Source of the DNA: [Scytonema hofmanni] UTEX 2349
GTDB lineage: Bacteria; Cyanobacteriota; Cyanobacteriia; Cyanobacteriales; Nostocaceae
Direction: 5' to 3'
DNA length: 64,000 bases
Assembly: GCF_000582685.1 (NCBI RefSeq)
Contig: NZ_KK073768.1
Span: 1,485,600-1,549,599, forward strand
In this document: one piece after another, positions 15,103 through 24,800 of the stretch
Layout: each line of letters begins with the position of its first letter
Position numbering within the stretch: position 1 is the first letter of the stretch
The notes under the pieces: model-generated
Seen by the model: the letters and a program-made list of their open reading frames with translations, nothing else
Told to the model about the DNA's origin: nothing
Databases searched by the model: none
Translations under genes and position numbers: made by a program

Positions 15103-18100
15103 TCAAGCCGATGTATGGTCAGATGGCAACTTAATCCCCAAAACTTGGGTGTAAGCTCCTCGTGCTTGAGTAACGCCAATTGTGCGTTCGGCTGATTCTA
15201 TCATCGGACGGCGCAAACTAACAACTATAAATTGTGCTTGTTGCGCCTGTTGCTTAATCATTTTAGCTAATCTTTCTACGTTTGCTCCGTCTAGAAACAT
15301 ATCTACTTCGTCAAAGGCGTAAAATGGCGATGGGCGGTAGCGTTGTAGAGCAAAAATAAAACTCAGTGCTGTCATCGATTTTTCTCCCCCAGACATGGAA
15401 GCTAGTCGCTGTACGGGTTTACCTTTAGGATGTGCAACTAAATTTAATCCGCTGCTAAACGGATCTTCGGGATTTTCAAGTTGCAAATAGCCGTCACCTT
15501 CAGAAAGCGTAGCAAATATTGATTGAAAGTTTTCATTCACCGCGTCAAAGGCTTCTTTAAAAGCGCGTTGCCGCAATGTGGTAAAATTTTCTATCCGGAA
15601 AAGTAATTCGGTGCGTTCGCCTTCTAATCTCTGTAACTTTTCTGTAAGTTCATTCAAGCGGTTTGAAGTGCGTTCGTATTCTTCCAGCGCAAGCATGTTG
15701 ACTGGTTCCATTGCTTGCAAGCGTTTGGCAAGCGATCGCAATTCTTTCTGCAATTCTTCTAAGTCTACTTTATTGGGTACTTCTGGTAAAGGGCTGGGCA
15801 ATTCTGGGGCTAGAATTTGCAATTGCTCCCTAACTGCGGCTAATTCTTCCGCCCTTGTTTGTTGAGTTTCTTGAAGTTTTTCCAGTTCCCATTGTAATTG
15901 TTGCTGACGCAGTAAGGCAGATCGCAATTCTTGTTCTGCGCGATCGCGTTTTTGTTTCTCTTCTCCTAAATTCCCTTCCAGTTCGCTCAATTTGACACGA
16001 GTCTCGGCTATTTGCGTGCTAATCGCTGTCATTTGTGTAGAGACGCGATATATCGCGTCTCTACATGATATCTGTTGCGTGTGATACTCGCTTATTCGCT
16101 GTTCCCCTTCTTGAATTTTCTCATGCAAACGTTGCTGCTGATTTTCGAGATTTTTTAATCTTTGTTCTGCTTCTCTTAACGCTGTTTCGCGTTGTTGCAA
16201 TTCTTGCTCTTGAAGTTTAATTCTTGCTTGAATTTCTTGCCATTCGCTGGGAGTTTGCGACGCTTCCAACTCATTTAAAGCATGTCGTAATTGTTGCAGT
16301 TGATTTTCTTGCCCTGGTAATTCCCGATCTAAAACTTCCAAACGGGTTTGAGCAGTAATTAACTTTTCGCTGTTTTGGGAAAGCTGCGATCGCGTTCCTT
16401 CTAACTGTATTGTCAAAGTTTTGATTTCTTTTTGTAACTGCTCTAATTGCAGTTGTTGTTCTCTTTTCGCTTGACGTGCTTCTGTTACCTCTATTGAAAG
16501 GCTTTTACTCCTAGCTGAGAGAGTATTTATTGCTTCACCACAACGTTCTAAAACCCGCTCAATTTCATTTAAGCGACTTTTCAAACCAATAACTTCATCA
16601 GATTCTGCTGCTTCCACCGTACCAAACCGCAACGCCGATCGCTGGGTGTTACTTCCCCCAGTCATTGCACCGCTGGTTTCCAACAATTCGCCTTGTAAGG
16701 TAACAATGCGGTATAATCCTAACTGCTTGCGTGCTTGCTCAATCGAGTCAAACACCACCGTGTTACCGAAAACGTAGTTGAATATATCTCGATAACGGCG
16801 ATCGCACTCCACCAAATTCACCGCATAATCGACAAAGCCGTTCGCATAACGCAGGGTTGCATCTTGAATATATTTAGATGCGTGAATTTTATTTAACGGT
16901 AAAAAAGTTGCTCTCCCCGCACGCTTTTGTTTCAGCAGTTCAATTCCCGCAGCGGCGATGCTATCATCTTCTACCACAATATGTCCCAAACGTCCACCGC
17001 CACAAATTTCTAAAGCGAGTTGATAGCGCGGTTCTACTCTTCCTAACTGTACAACTAACCCGCACAATCCCGGCATTCCCGATTGTAAAATAACTTTACT
17101 AGCTTGAGTTCCTTGAACTTCTTGCTGTGCCGCAACTTGCGCTTCTAACTTATCTAAAGAACGTTGTTTTTCTCGTTGTTCAGAAAGTAACCGCTTTTGC
17201 GTTTCTTGTTGAATTACTAATTCTTGATCTGTAGCAGTTAAAGTTTGCGCTAAAATTTGAATCGGTTCGCTAGAAGCATTAAATTCTGCTTCCAATTGCG
17301 TACATTCAACTTGCTTTTCTCCTAACAAAGGTTCATCACGTTCAACTAACAGACTTTGTTCTTGAATCAACTCTTGTAATTGATTATTGCGTTCTCTAAG
17401 TTGCGCTTGTTCAGTGCGTTGCGGTTCCAAAGATTGCAACAAAGTATCAATTTGACGATTTAACGCAGTTTGTTGCTGTACCCAAGCTTCACTCGCAGAG
17501 GCAATTTCCGCAGCAGCTTCGCGAGAACCTTCTAAACATTGTCGCGCTTCATCTCTTTCTTCCCATAAAGACGCAATTAATTGCGTCTCTACAATTTGTT
17601 GTTGAGATTGTTGTTCCAAAGAAACTCGATATTGTTGAATTTCTTGGGTTTGTTGTTCCAAACGCTTTGCCGTTTCTTCAAAAGCAGCTTCTAACTCACT
17701 TTGTTGACGTTGAAGTTGCTTCCTTTCCGCTTCTTGAGTCGCCAGATTAGATTGTACCGCTAAAACTTCCTCTTCTCCCAACGCCTTGACAAGTCGATTA
17801 AGTTCATCTAACTCAACAGTTTTTTGAGCGATTTCAGAAGCAAGCGTTGTTAATTGAGTTGAAATATCCGAAGAAGTGCGATCGCCTGATTGAATTTGAT
17901 TCGCTAACCTTTCCTGTGATAATTGTAAACTACGCCATGACAACACAGCTTCCCAAGATTGCTTTTCGATAAATTCCGTGCGAAGCTTTTGATATTTTTC
18001 AGCTTTAGCACGATCTTGAGAAAGGCGATCGCGTTGTGAAGTTAACTCCGTCTCAACAATTCGACAACTATCTTCTTTATCCTTAACTTCGTCTAAAGTA

Positions 18101-18699
18101 CTTTTAGCTTGATTAATCTTGCGATCGAACGACGCTACCCCAGCCAATTCATCAATAATTTCTCGTCGCTCTCGCGCATTCATTGAGATAATGCTGGTAA
18201 CATCGCCTTGCAACACCACATTATAACCATCAGGATAAATCCGCAATTCACTTAATTGCTCATGTAAATCCGTCAGCGTAGAAGCTTCACCATTAATATA
18301 ATAATTCGATGTATAAGTACCTTGGTGAGTAACCCGCAACCTGCGAGTCACACTCCAATCCTGGGATTTAGGATTTTCTTCTTCCACTTCCTCACTTTGC
18401 GTCTCTGGGACTTTGCGTGAGAAATCCTCATCCCCCAAATCAAACGTTACCGTCACACTAGCTTCGACAGTAGAACGTCCTTTACCCGTTTGAGTATTAT
18501 TTACCAAATCCGGAAGGCGATCGGCTCGCATTCCCTTAGAACTAGAAAGTCCGAGGCAAAACAGCAGCGCATCTAAGATATTAGACTTTCCGGAACCATT
18601 AGGACCCGAAATGACAGTAAACTCCGACAGTAAAGGGACAGAAGTAGTACCGCCGAAGGATTTAAAATTAGTAAGTTCAACGCGCTTGATATGCACCAT
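15103..18699 (-). CDS. smc: Chromosome segregation protein SMC
   Basis: 1198 residues, the normal SMC length. The N-terminal head has Walker A GPNGSGKSNI (about 33-42); two long coiled-coil arms flank a hinge (about 520-660, with GLCGLVVQLGRVEPRYQLALE-like hinge sequence); the C-terminal head has the ABC signature SGGEKSMTAL and Walker B FYAFDEVDMFLD. SMC dimers load onto DNA near origins and compact and separate daughter chromosomes. Two dispersed palindromes are embedded in frame in the coiled coils: 16037-16064 is read as CRDAIYRVST and 17569-17592 as VETQLIASL. Both keep the frame, so the protein should still fold. The PRC-barrel gene follows on the same strand. Confidence 0.97.
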   Translation of the reverse strand: MVHIKRVELTNFKSFGGTTSVPLLSEFTVISGPNGSGKSNILDALLFCLGLSSSKGMRADRLPDLVNNTQTGKGRSTVEASVTVTFDLGDEDFSRKVPETQSEEVEEENPKSQDWSVTRRLRVTHQGTYTSNYYINGEASTLTDLHEQLSELRIYPDGYNVVLQGDVTSIISMNARERREIIDELAGVASFDRKINQAKSTLDEVKDKEDSCRIVETELTSQRDRLSQDRAKAEKYQKLRTEFIEKQSWEAVLSWRSLQLSQERLANQIQSGDRTSSDISTQLTTLASEIAQKTVELDELNRLVKALGEEEVLAVQSNLATQEAERKQLQRQQSELEAAFEETAKRLEQQTQEIQQYRVSLEQQSQQQIVETQLIASLWEERDEARQCLEGSREAAAEIASASEAWVQQQTALNRQIDTLLQSLEPQRTEQAQLRERNNQLQELIQEQSLLVERDEPLLGEKQVECTQLEAEFNASSEPIQILAQTLTATDQELVIQQETQKRLLSEQREKQRSLDKLEAQVAAQQEVQGTQASKVILQSGMPGLCGLVVQLGRVEPRYQLALEICGGGRLGHIVVEDDSIAAAGIELLKQKRAGRATFLPLNKIHASKYIQDATLRYANGFVDYAVNLVECDRRYRDIFNYVFGNTVVFDSIEQARKQLGLYRIVTLQGELLETSGAMTGGSNTQRSALRFGTVEAAESDEVIGLKSRLNEIERVLERCGEAINTLSARSKSLSIEVTEARQAKREQQLQLEQLQKEIKTLTIQLEGTRSQLSQNSEKLITAQTRLEVLDRELPGQENQLQQLRHALNELEASQTPSEWQEIQARIKLQEQELQQRETALREAEQRLKNLENQQQRLHEKIQEGEQRISEYHTQQISCRDAIYRVSTQMTAISTQIAETRVKLSELEGNLGEEKQKRDRAEQELRSALLRQQQLQWELEKLQETQQTRAEELAAVREQLQILAPELPSPLPEVPNKVDLEELQKELRSLAKRLQAMEPVNMLALEEYERTSNRLNELTEKLQRLEGERTELLFRIENFTTLRQRAFKEAFDAVNENFQSIFATLSEGDGYLQLENPEDPFSSGLNLVAHPKGKPVQRLASMSGGEKSMTALSFIFALQRYRPSPFYAFDEVDMFLDGANVERLAKMIKQQAQQAQFIVVSLRRPMIESAERTIGVTQARGAYTQVLGIKLPSDHTSA
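16037..16064. repeat. Palindrome inserted in smc coding sequence (C-terminal arm)
   Basis: A perfect 28-bp palindrome of the GTAGAGACGCGATA/TATCGCGTCTCTAC type, in frame, in the region encoding the C-terminal coiled-coil arm. Confidence 0.95.
17569..17592. repeat. Palindrome inserted in smc coding sequence (N-terminal arm)
   Basis: A perfect 20-bp palindrome AGACGCAATTAATTGCGTCT followed by CTAC, in frame, in the region encoding the N-terminal coiled-coil arm. It differs from the other family members only in the central bases. Confidence 0.93.
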
Positions 18700-18852
18700 A
18701 AGGCGCTATCTGTAGAAGTGCTAATAAGGTACAAGTCTATCAATTAAATCAAGATTTGCAACATTTTGGCAGGATAAATTAAGAATTATTACATCGTGAC
18801 GGCTTTTCTCTGTTCATATAATTACAAAAGAAGAAAGTTACGAGATAATAAT

Positions 18853-19047
18853 ATGCGATACAAAGTCAAGTTAAAAAAGACTGAAGAAGGTTATGCTGTC
18901 TGGTGTCCAAGCTTACCAGGTTGTTGGTCAGAGGGAGAAACCGAAGAAAAAGCCTTAGAAAATGTCAAAGATGCTATCCAAGCGTATCTCGATGCAGTGG
19001 AAGAGATGATTCCGGGTACTGAAGCTCGTTATGTAGAAGTAGAATAA
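18853..19047 (+). CDS. hicB: HicB-family antitoxin
   Basis: 64 residues from the ATG at 18853 (MRYKVKLKKTEEGYAVWCP). The pattern Y.V.L..TEEGY.VWCPSLPGC.S.GET.EEAL.N is the HicB N-terminal partial RNase-H-like fold; the protein is the short form without a C-terminal DNA-binding domain. HicB binds and blocks HicA toxin. A longer in-frame reading from 18796 has a non-conserved N-terminus and I reject it. An AGAAGAAAG purine stretch lies upstream. The toxin gene starts 2 bp after the stop, so the pair is one operon with antitoxin first, the reverse of the classic hicAB order. Confidence 0.88.
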   Translation: MRYKVKLKKTEEGYAVWCPSLPGCWSEGETEEKALENVKDAIQAYLDAVEEMIPGTEARYVEVE

Positions 19048-19049
19048 AT

Positions 19050-19268
19050 ATGCCCAGGTTGCTAAGAGTAAATCATCTACAAGCGATCGCCGCGTTTGAG
19101 AAAGCTGGTTTTATTATTGTAGGGCAGGGTAAACATGTTGTCATGACCAATGGAGAAAGGATTATTGTCCTTAAGAGAGCAAATCCTGTCAATGCTTATG
19201 CGATCGCTGGAATTGTCAAAGATGCTGGATTAACAATTGAGAAATTTCAGCAACTTTTGTCAAAGTAG
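19050..19268 (+). CDS. hicA: HicA-family toxin (mRNA interferase)
   Basis: 72 residues, the typical HicA/YcfA length. It shows the dsRBD-like pattern with the catalytic-type histidine in GQGKHVVMTNGE (H43 by count) and the closing NAYAIAGIVKDAGLTIEKF helix. HicA toxins cut mRNA and tmRNA without depending on the ribosome. The more usual G-S-H is G-K-H here, and the usual VP.H. after the second strand is replaced by LKRANPVNAYA, so the toxin may be somewhat divergent. It is translationally coupled with hicB. Confidence 0.85.
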   Translation: MPRLLRVNHLQAIAAFEKAGFIIVGQGKHVVMTNGERIIVLKRANPVNAYAIAGIVKDAGLTIEKFQQLLSK

Positions 19269-19338
19269 TAAAGCTTAACTTCTAATCTTTTTCACCATTG
19301 ACCATTGACTCTTGACTCTTGACCTGAAAAATTAAACA

Positions 19339-19986
19339 ATGACTACAACTTTAGACACAAGAAACCTCAGCCTAAAAAATGTCCGGCAGCTTTTCAAATT
19401 TGAAGAGCAACTCAATAACTCATTTACATCATTACTATCTCTGGAATCTCTAACAGAGTTTGAACAACAAGAACTGTTGCAAATCCAAAATATCTTTCGT
19501 AGCTACTACTCAGAAGGTAAAATTTCCGAAGGGCAAATAAAGTTTCTTTTTCTGGCTCCATTAATGAAGTTAGCGGGCTTTTATAGGACTAGTATTAAAA
19601 TAACTTTAGAAGAAAATATTGCTGATATATCAGTTGAAGATGAAGATACAATCATCAAAGGAAGGATGGATATTTTAGCAGTTAATCAAACTGAAGCTAG
19701 AACGACGACTACACCATTTTGGATACTGGTAATTGAAGCTAAAAATAGTAGTCTTAATGCCTTTGATGGTTTACCCCAATTGCTCACTTATGCTTATAAA
19801 GGCATTGAACAACAATCATCAGTTTGGGGACTGACTACTAACGGTATGGATTATCAGTTTGTCTACATCCAGCAAGGAAATCCACCCATTTATCAATTAC
19901 TGCCAAAACTAGACATTACTCGTGTTGAATCTTCAATTGAACTACTACAAGTTTTGAAAGCAATCTCTCAAATATTTAATCTCTAG
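19339..19986 (+). CDS. Orphan HsdR N-terminal-like nuclease domain protein
   Basis: 215 residues. The middle carries a PD-(D/E)XK core as in type I restriction HsdR N-terminal domains: D111 in GRMDILAV, E133-A-K135 in ILVIEAKNSS and the Q147/Y151 pair in QLLTYAY. The N-terminal part has the EGQIKFLFLAPLMKLAGF helix that precedes such domains. The helicase/translocase part of HsdR is absent and no HsdM or HsdS genes are nearby, so it is not an active type I system. Such short proteins are frequent in cyanobacteria, often annotated as restriction subunit R. Role unknown. It lies 70 bp after hicA on the same strand, the gap holding a CTTGACT heptamer repeat (about 19300-19325). Confidence 0.82.
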   Translation: MTTTLDTRNLSLKNVRQLFKFEEQLNNSFTSLLSLESLTEFEQQELLQIQNIFRSYYSEGKISEGQIKFLFLAPLMKLAGFYRTSIKITLEENIADISVEDEDTIIKGRMDILAVNQTEARTTTTPFWILVIEAKNSSLNAFDGLPQLLTYAYKGIEQQSSVWGLTTNGMDYQFVYIQQGNPPIYQLLPKLDITRVESSIELLQVLKAISQIFNL

Positions 19987-20307
19987 AAATCCGGTTTTTT
20001 ATCTTTCAAAATTATAGTCTATACGCCCGGATTTATGCCTGTCGCCCTGATATCGTGGAGATTATCCCCGCAACTGGCTGGATATTTAATAGGGAGAGGT
20101 GACGCTGACTGCCGATGTAGCCAATGTAACTCGTAACGGGTTGGAGTCTACTTATGTTCCCTGCCATGCAACTAAACGTTGATGTTGAGCGATAAATCGC
20201 TCACTACGAACAAGATTTAATTATTACTAATACTTTAACTTATTGACACTTATGCCGGAAAATAAATAGGGTGGGGGAATTACAGCTTGATATTTCTACC
20301 TTTGTAA
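19987..20307. other. Intergenic region with CTACGAACAAG hairpin repeat
   Basis: About 320 bp with no convincing gene. Positions 20186-20215 repeat TGAGCGATAAATCGCTCA then CTACGAACAAGA, matching 4311-4340 except for compensating changes in the stem, which suggests that the RNA or DNA hairpin is what is conserved. Confidence 0.7.
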
Positions 20308-20379
20308 TTGCGGAATAATAAAAACCAATTTTGTAGTAATATAGATACTATCAGTAGCGCTACCAATAGCGCATCAGTC

Positions 20380-21504
20380 GTGAAATACCAAATCTGGACA
20401 AAATATATCAGCGTTGTCGCAATTATTGCCTTGGTATTACCTGGTGGCTGCTCCATGAAGATACCAGCAAATTTTCCCACAATGATGCTGATGGAAGCGA
20501 AATCTAGCCAAAGCAATTATAGCAAGTATATGATACAAGGCTATGATGCTACAAAGCAGAGGAATTACCTTGCTGCTTTAAAATACTTCCAACAGGCATT
20601 ACAGGCAAAACCGGGCGATACATATGCGACGATCGCTATTAGCAATATCCAAAGTTATATCGAACGCGATCGCCTCCTCGGTAGCAAATCAAGACGCAAT
20701 ATTTTATACATACCTGCTAACTTCGACTTCGGGCAACCCGGACGATTGATCCCCGCAGGAACGCGGACACAAAAGCTACCAGATAACGAAACAGTAATAA
20801 GTTTAGGTAATAATAATCGACAGTCTGTTGAGCAGTCCGCTCCTGCTAGTGTGAATGCAGGTAATAGAACTAGAAAATTTAATCCTCCAGCATCGTTAGG
20901 TGGTATACCGCGTAGACGGATATCAGCAGGATCTAGGGGAGGAAATTCCTGCACATCCGACAATCAACCAATTATTACTCTGGCACCCTTAGAAGATCCT
21001 CAAATAACAACTTCCTCTTATCCGACATTATTTTTCCATGTTCCTCAAACTAATGCTCAAGCATTAGAACTAGTTATACAAGATGAAAACCAGGAGGTAA
21101 TTAGTAAATCAACTTTTAAAACTCCAGCGAAATCAGGAATTGTTAGTGTAATACCTGCTAATTCAAGTCCAGAACTTAAAGTAGGCAAAACTTACCGTTG
21201 GTTTTTATCAGCGGTATGCGATCAAAAAGAACGCAGTCGAGACTTAGTTGTACAAGGCTCAATTGTGAGATTGGCACCTGATGAAAAATTGCAAAAAAAT
21301 TTAGCGTCTTCAGATATCCGGGAACGTGCTAATATCTATGCATTGTCTGGCTCTTTCACCGATGCCTTGACAAATCTGGCGCAGTTAAGGCGTCAACGTC
21401 CTAATGATACGGAATTAAAAACTGATTGGCAAGATTTGCTCCGATCAGTGAATTTGGGGGCAATTACCGATGCACCATTAATAGAATGTTGCAAAAGTCA
21501 ATAA
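20380..21504 (+). CDS. DUF928-type exported protein
   Basis: From the GTG at 20380 the protein has about 374 residues; an upstream TTG at 20308 would add 24. I prefer GTG because it puts a short basic region directly before a hydrophobic stretch (YISVVAIIALVLPGG) followed by Cys, as in a signal peptide, though the lipobox is poor. A TPR-like unit follows (YDATKQRNYLAALKYFQQAL), then the DUF928 region with YPTLFFHVPQT, YRWFLSAVCD and a C-terminal helical part (ERANIYALSGSFTDALTNLAQLR). DUF928 proteins are widespread in cyanobacteria beside CHASE2 and FHA proteins; function unknown. It is the first gene of a same-strand redox/kinase cluster. Its 3' end is present in two further degenerate copies just downstream. 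Confidence 0.8.
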   Translation: MKYQIWTKYISVVAIIALVLPGGCSMKIPANFPTMMLMEAKSSQSNYSKYMIQGYDATKQRNYLAALKYFQQALQAKPGDTYATIAISNIQSYIERDRLLGSKSRRNILYIPANFDFGQPGRLIPAGTRTQKLPDNETVISLGNNNRQSVEQSAPASVNAGNRTRKFNPPASLGGIPRRRISAGSRGGNSCTSDNQPIITLAPLEDPQITTSSYPTLFFHVPQTNAQALELVIQDENQEVISKSTFKTPAKSGIVSVIPANSSPELKVGKTYRWFLSAVCDQKERSRDLVVQGSIVRLAPDEKLQKNLASSDIRERANIYALSGSFTDALTNLAQLRRQRPNDTELKTDWQDLLRSVNLGAITDAPLIECCKSQ

Positions 21505-21700
21505 TTTCCGAAATTATTTTCTTTTAAAGAATGCGATGAGTCAATTTGGAGAAAATTACCGATGCACCATTAATAGAATGTTGCAAAAGTCAGTAATTTC
21601 TGAAATTATTAGAGAGGGCTATCACTGAATTTGGGGGCGATTAGTGATGCAGCATTAATAGAAATTTTGCAAAAGTCAGTAATTTACGAAATTGTTTGAG
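21446..21700 (+). repeat. Three tandem degenerate copies of the DUF928 gene tail
   Basis: The segment starting TCAGTGAATTTGGGGGCAAT and ending near AATTTCCGAAATTATT (21446-21516) is repeated at about 21539-21616 and 21622-21700. Shared words are GATGCACCATTAATAGAATG and TTGCAAAAGTCAGTAATTT. Only the first copy is in the gene. Confidence 0.88.
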
Positions 21701-21858
21701 AAAAGTTGTACTATTATCTCAACTCTTGCTTTCATTTTTTGAAAGCACCTGAATAGTGGATTATTCTACCTAGTGTGCATAAGATCAGGAAAAAACGCTC
21801 ATCTTTTGTACAATATCATGACTGTTTTTCATGTCTTGCTATATAGAAGCTAAAACAG

Positions 21859-24800
21859 ATGATTAGTCAAGTTGAAGAAAAAAAAATGCATCTCGTCAGG
21901 TGGTTACTAGCGATAGGCTGGCTGACGTTAATATTCTCTTTATTGTACGATCCAATTTCGTTCTCGTTCACAGATCCAAGTAATACCATTAGTCCTTTTC
22001 ATCTCCATCCAGAGAAATACCTCGATCCCTCAAGCTGCGTCAAAGTTCAGGGGGTGTGTCTACCCGAGCAGCCATATGGTATGGGGGGACGCATATTTTG
22101 GGCAATGGTTCTGCCGATAGGAATCCTGGTCTTACTAGTGTTCGGTCATGAATTTTGGCGACGGATTTGTCCATTATATTTCTTCTCACAAATTCCTCGC
22201 GCCTTAGGAATTCAACGCAAGCGGAAAGTCGTTAACCCAGACACAGGTAACGTTCGCTATGAACTGGCAGGTATAGAGAAAGAGTCTTGGCTGGGACGCA
22301 ATTATCTATATCTGCAATTAGGTTTATTTTACTTGGGTTTGAACATTCGCATTCTGTTTGTGAATGGCGATCGCACCGCAATGGCAATTTTTCTGCTATT
22401 TACCATCACATCAGCCATTGGTATAGGCTTTCTCTACAAAGGAAGAAGCTGGTGTCAGTATTTTTGCCCAATGGCGCCTGTACAAATGTTTTACACAGGT
22501 CCACGGGGCTTATTAGGAACTGATGCTCACGACAAACCACCCCAAAGCATCACCCAGTCAACTTGTCGGACTGTCGATAGTTCTGGTCAAGAAAAAAGTG
22601 CTTGTGTAAGTTGTCAATCTCCTTGTATGGACATTGACGCCGAGCGTTCCTACTGGGAGGGAATCACCAAACCAGACCAAAAGATACTTTTCTACAGTTA
22701 CTTTGGTCTGATGTTCGGATTTTATTGGTTCTACTTTCTGTATGCTGGCAACTGGGACTACTATTACTCTGGAGCATGGACTCATGAAGAAACGCAATTA
22801 CGCACACTCTTCAATCCAGGATTTTACTTCTTTAATCAAGCAATTCCCATTCCCAAGGTAATTACAGCACCTTTGACATTGGCAGTTTTTGCGATCGGCA
22901 GCTATTTCATCAGTTTAGGTTTAGAAAAAGCCTATAGAGCTTACCTGCATTCTAAAAATAAACACCTAAATGAAGAACAAATACTACATGTCATGTTTGT
23001 CTTGTCTGTATTTGTCTCCTTCAACGTCTTCTTCATGTTTGGCGGACGCCCGAATATCAGCTTACTGCCCGGTTGGGGTATCCTGGCATTGAACGGTATT
23101 ATCGTCATCCTCAGCAGCTTGTGGCTGTATCGCAGCTTAACTCGCACCCGAGAGCGTTATTCTCGCGAAAGTCTGGCAAGTAATTTACGACGCCAACTGA
23201 ACAAACTAGCGGTAGATTGGTCAAAGCTACTTGAAGGACGTTCGCTGCAAGATTTAGTTCCCGATGAAGTGTACGTTCTTGCCAAAGTACTACCTGATTT
23301 TAAGCGTGCAGATCGAGTACAAGTTTATAAAGGAGTTTTGCGCGAAGCCTTAGAAGAAGGAAAAGTAAATTCCGCAGAGAGTTTGGAAGTTCTCAAAGAT
23401 ATGCGGAAAGAACTGAACGTCACAGATGAAGAACATTATGCCGTCTTAGCAGAACTGGGAGTTGAAGATTACACCCTTCTAGAACCGCAAAAACAACGCA
23501 GTCGAGAAACCCAATTGCGGATCGAAGGGTATCGACGTGCATCAGAATCGCTAATTCAGCAACTGCTGGAAAGTGGTACACCTTTACTTGATGCGATCGC
23601 ACGCAGGCAAAAGGAAATCATGGCATTAAGACAAGAATATGCCATTACCACAGACGAACACGAACAAGTGTTCGCAGAAATGTTTAATCAAGACGGTCCA
23701 CTTCTACAGAAAGCTGAAGTTTTATTAACTCAACTGCAAAATTTAGCCGTGCATGGTCAAATACTGTCTAATTCAGTGCCAAACCCGCACGCACCTGTTT
23801 ATGTCTTGCTGCGACAAGCTGTACAAGAAAAGAAAAAACTCATTACCATCCAGTTATTGCGGATCTTAGAATTGCTCGGAGACTCACCGGAAGCGTTTAA
23901 TATTGGTCGTCAAATCGGTGTATTGGCAGCAAATGTCACCGAGGAAATTCTCCACGATGAGCAGTCAAGATGGCAAAACCGTTTGAGTCCAAGAGTAATC
24001 TCTTCATTACGACAACAAGATCAGCTAACTCAGCCTCTAGCGACATCAACACAACAACTTGGTGTCACCAACAATTACTCTGAGCAACAAACACAATCTT
24101 ATTCTTTTAACTCTGCTCCTACTAACTTGAGTGTTAAAGGCACATATAGTACAGAGGCAATTAATGATGTTTTGCTTGCACTTTTACAAGACGTAGATCC
24201 TTTAGTACAAGCTGCCTGTCTTTATGCCTTGCATCAGTCTAATCCTTCTATTGCTTTTGCGGAAGCTCGCCGATTGCTAGATGCCAAGCAAAATAATGAT
24301 TGGCTCGTGCAAGAAACAGCACAAATAATTCTCGGTCAAACTCACCAAGCAAATGGATCTGATACTGTACCAACTCTAATTGCTCAAATCAGAGCAACGG
24401 GACGCACAGAAAAGAAGACTTTCCAGCAGTCAACAATTCAAGTTGGACGGGGACAGGAGAACGATATCGTTATTGCCGATAAGCGTGTTTCTCGACAGCA
24501 CGCTATATTCTATCTCGATGAAAAAGGAGTCAGCGTTAAAGATTTAGGAAGCAGCAACGGTCTACGTATTGGCAAAGAAAACATTCACGACCAGCAAAAA
24601 CAACTCAAATCCGGAGATTTCGTTCGTTTTAGCGGTGGAGATGATTTAGTTATCCACGTCCAGTGGGAAATGCGATCTTTGCAACAGAATACAATCACCG
24701 AATCTGTAGGAACTTTAGACAAGCTGTTATGGCTTTATGACAGCAGCTTCTTCAAAAATATCAAGGCAAATGCTTTGATTGAACTGGCACGTAATAGCGA

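Noticed and set aside
20308..20379. TTG-start extension of the DUF928 protein
   Set aside because: It puts about 30 mixed residues before the signal-like hydrophobic segment and lacks a ribosome-binding site; the GTG at 20380 gives a normal export signal. The choice is not certain.
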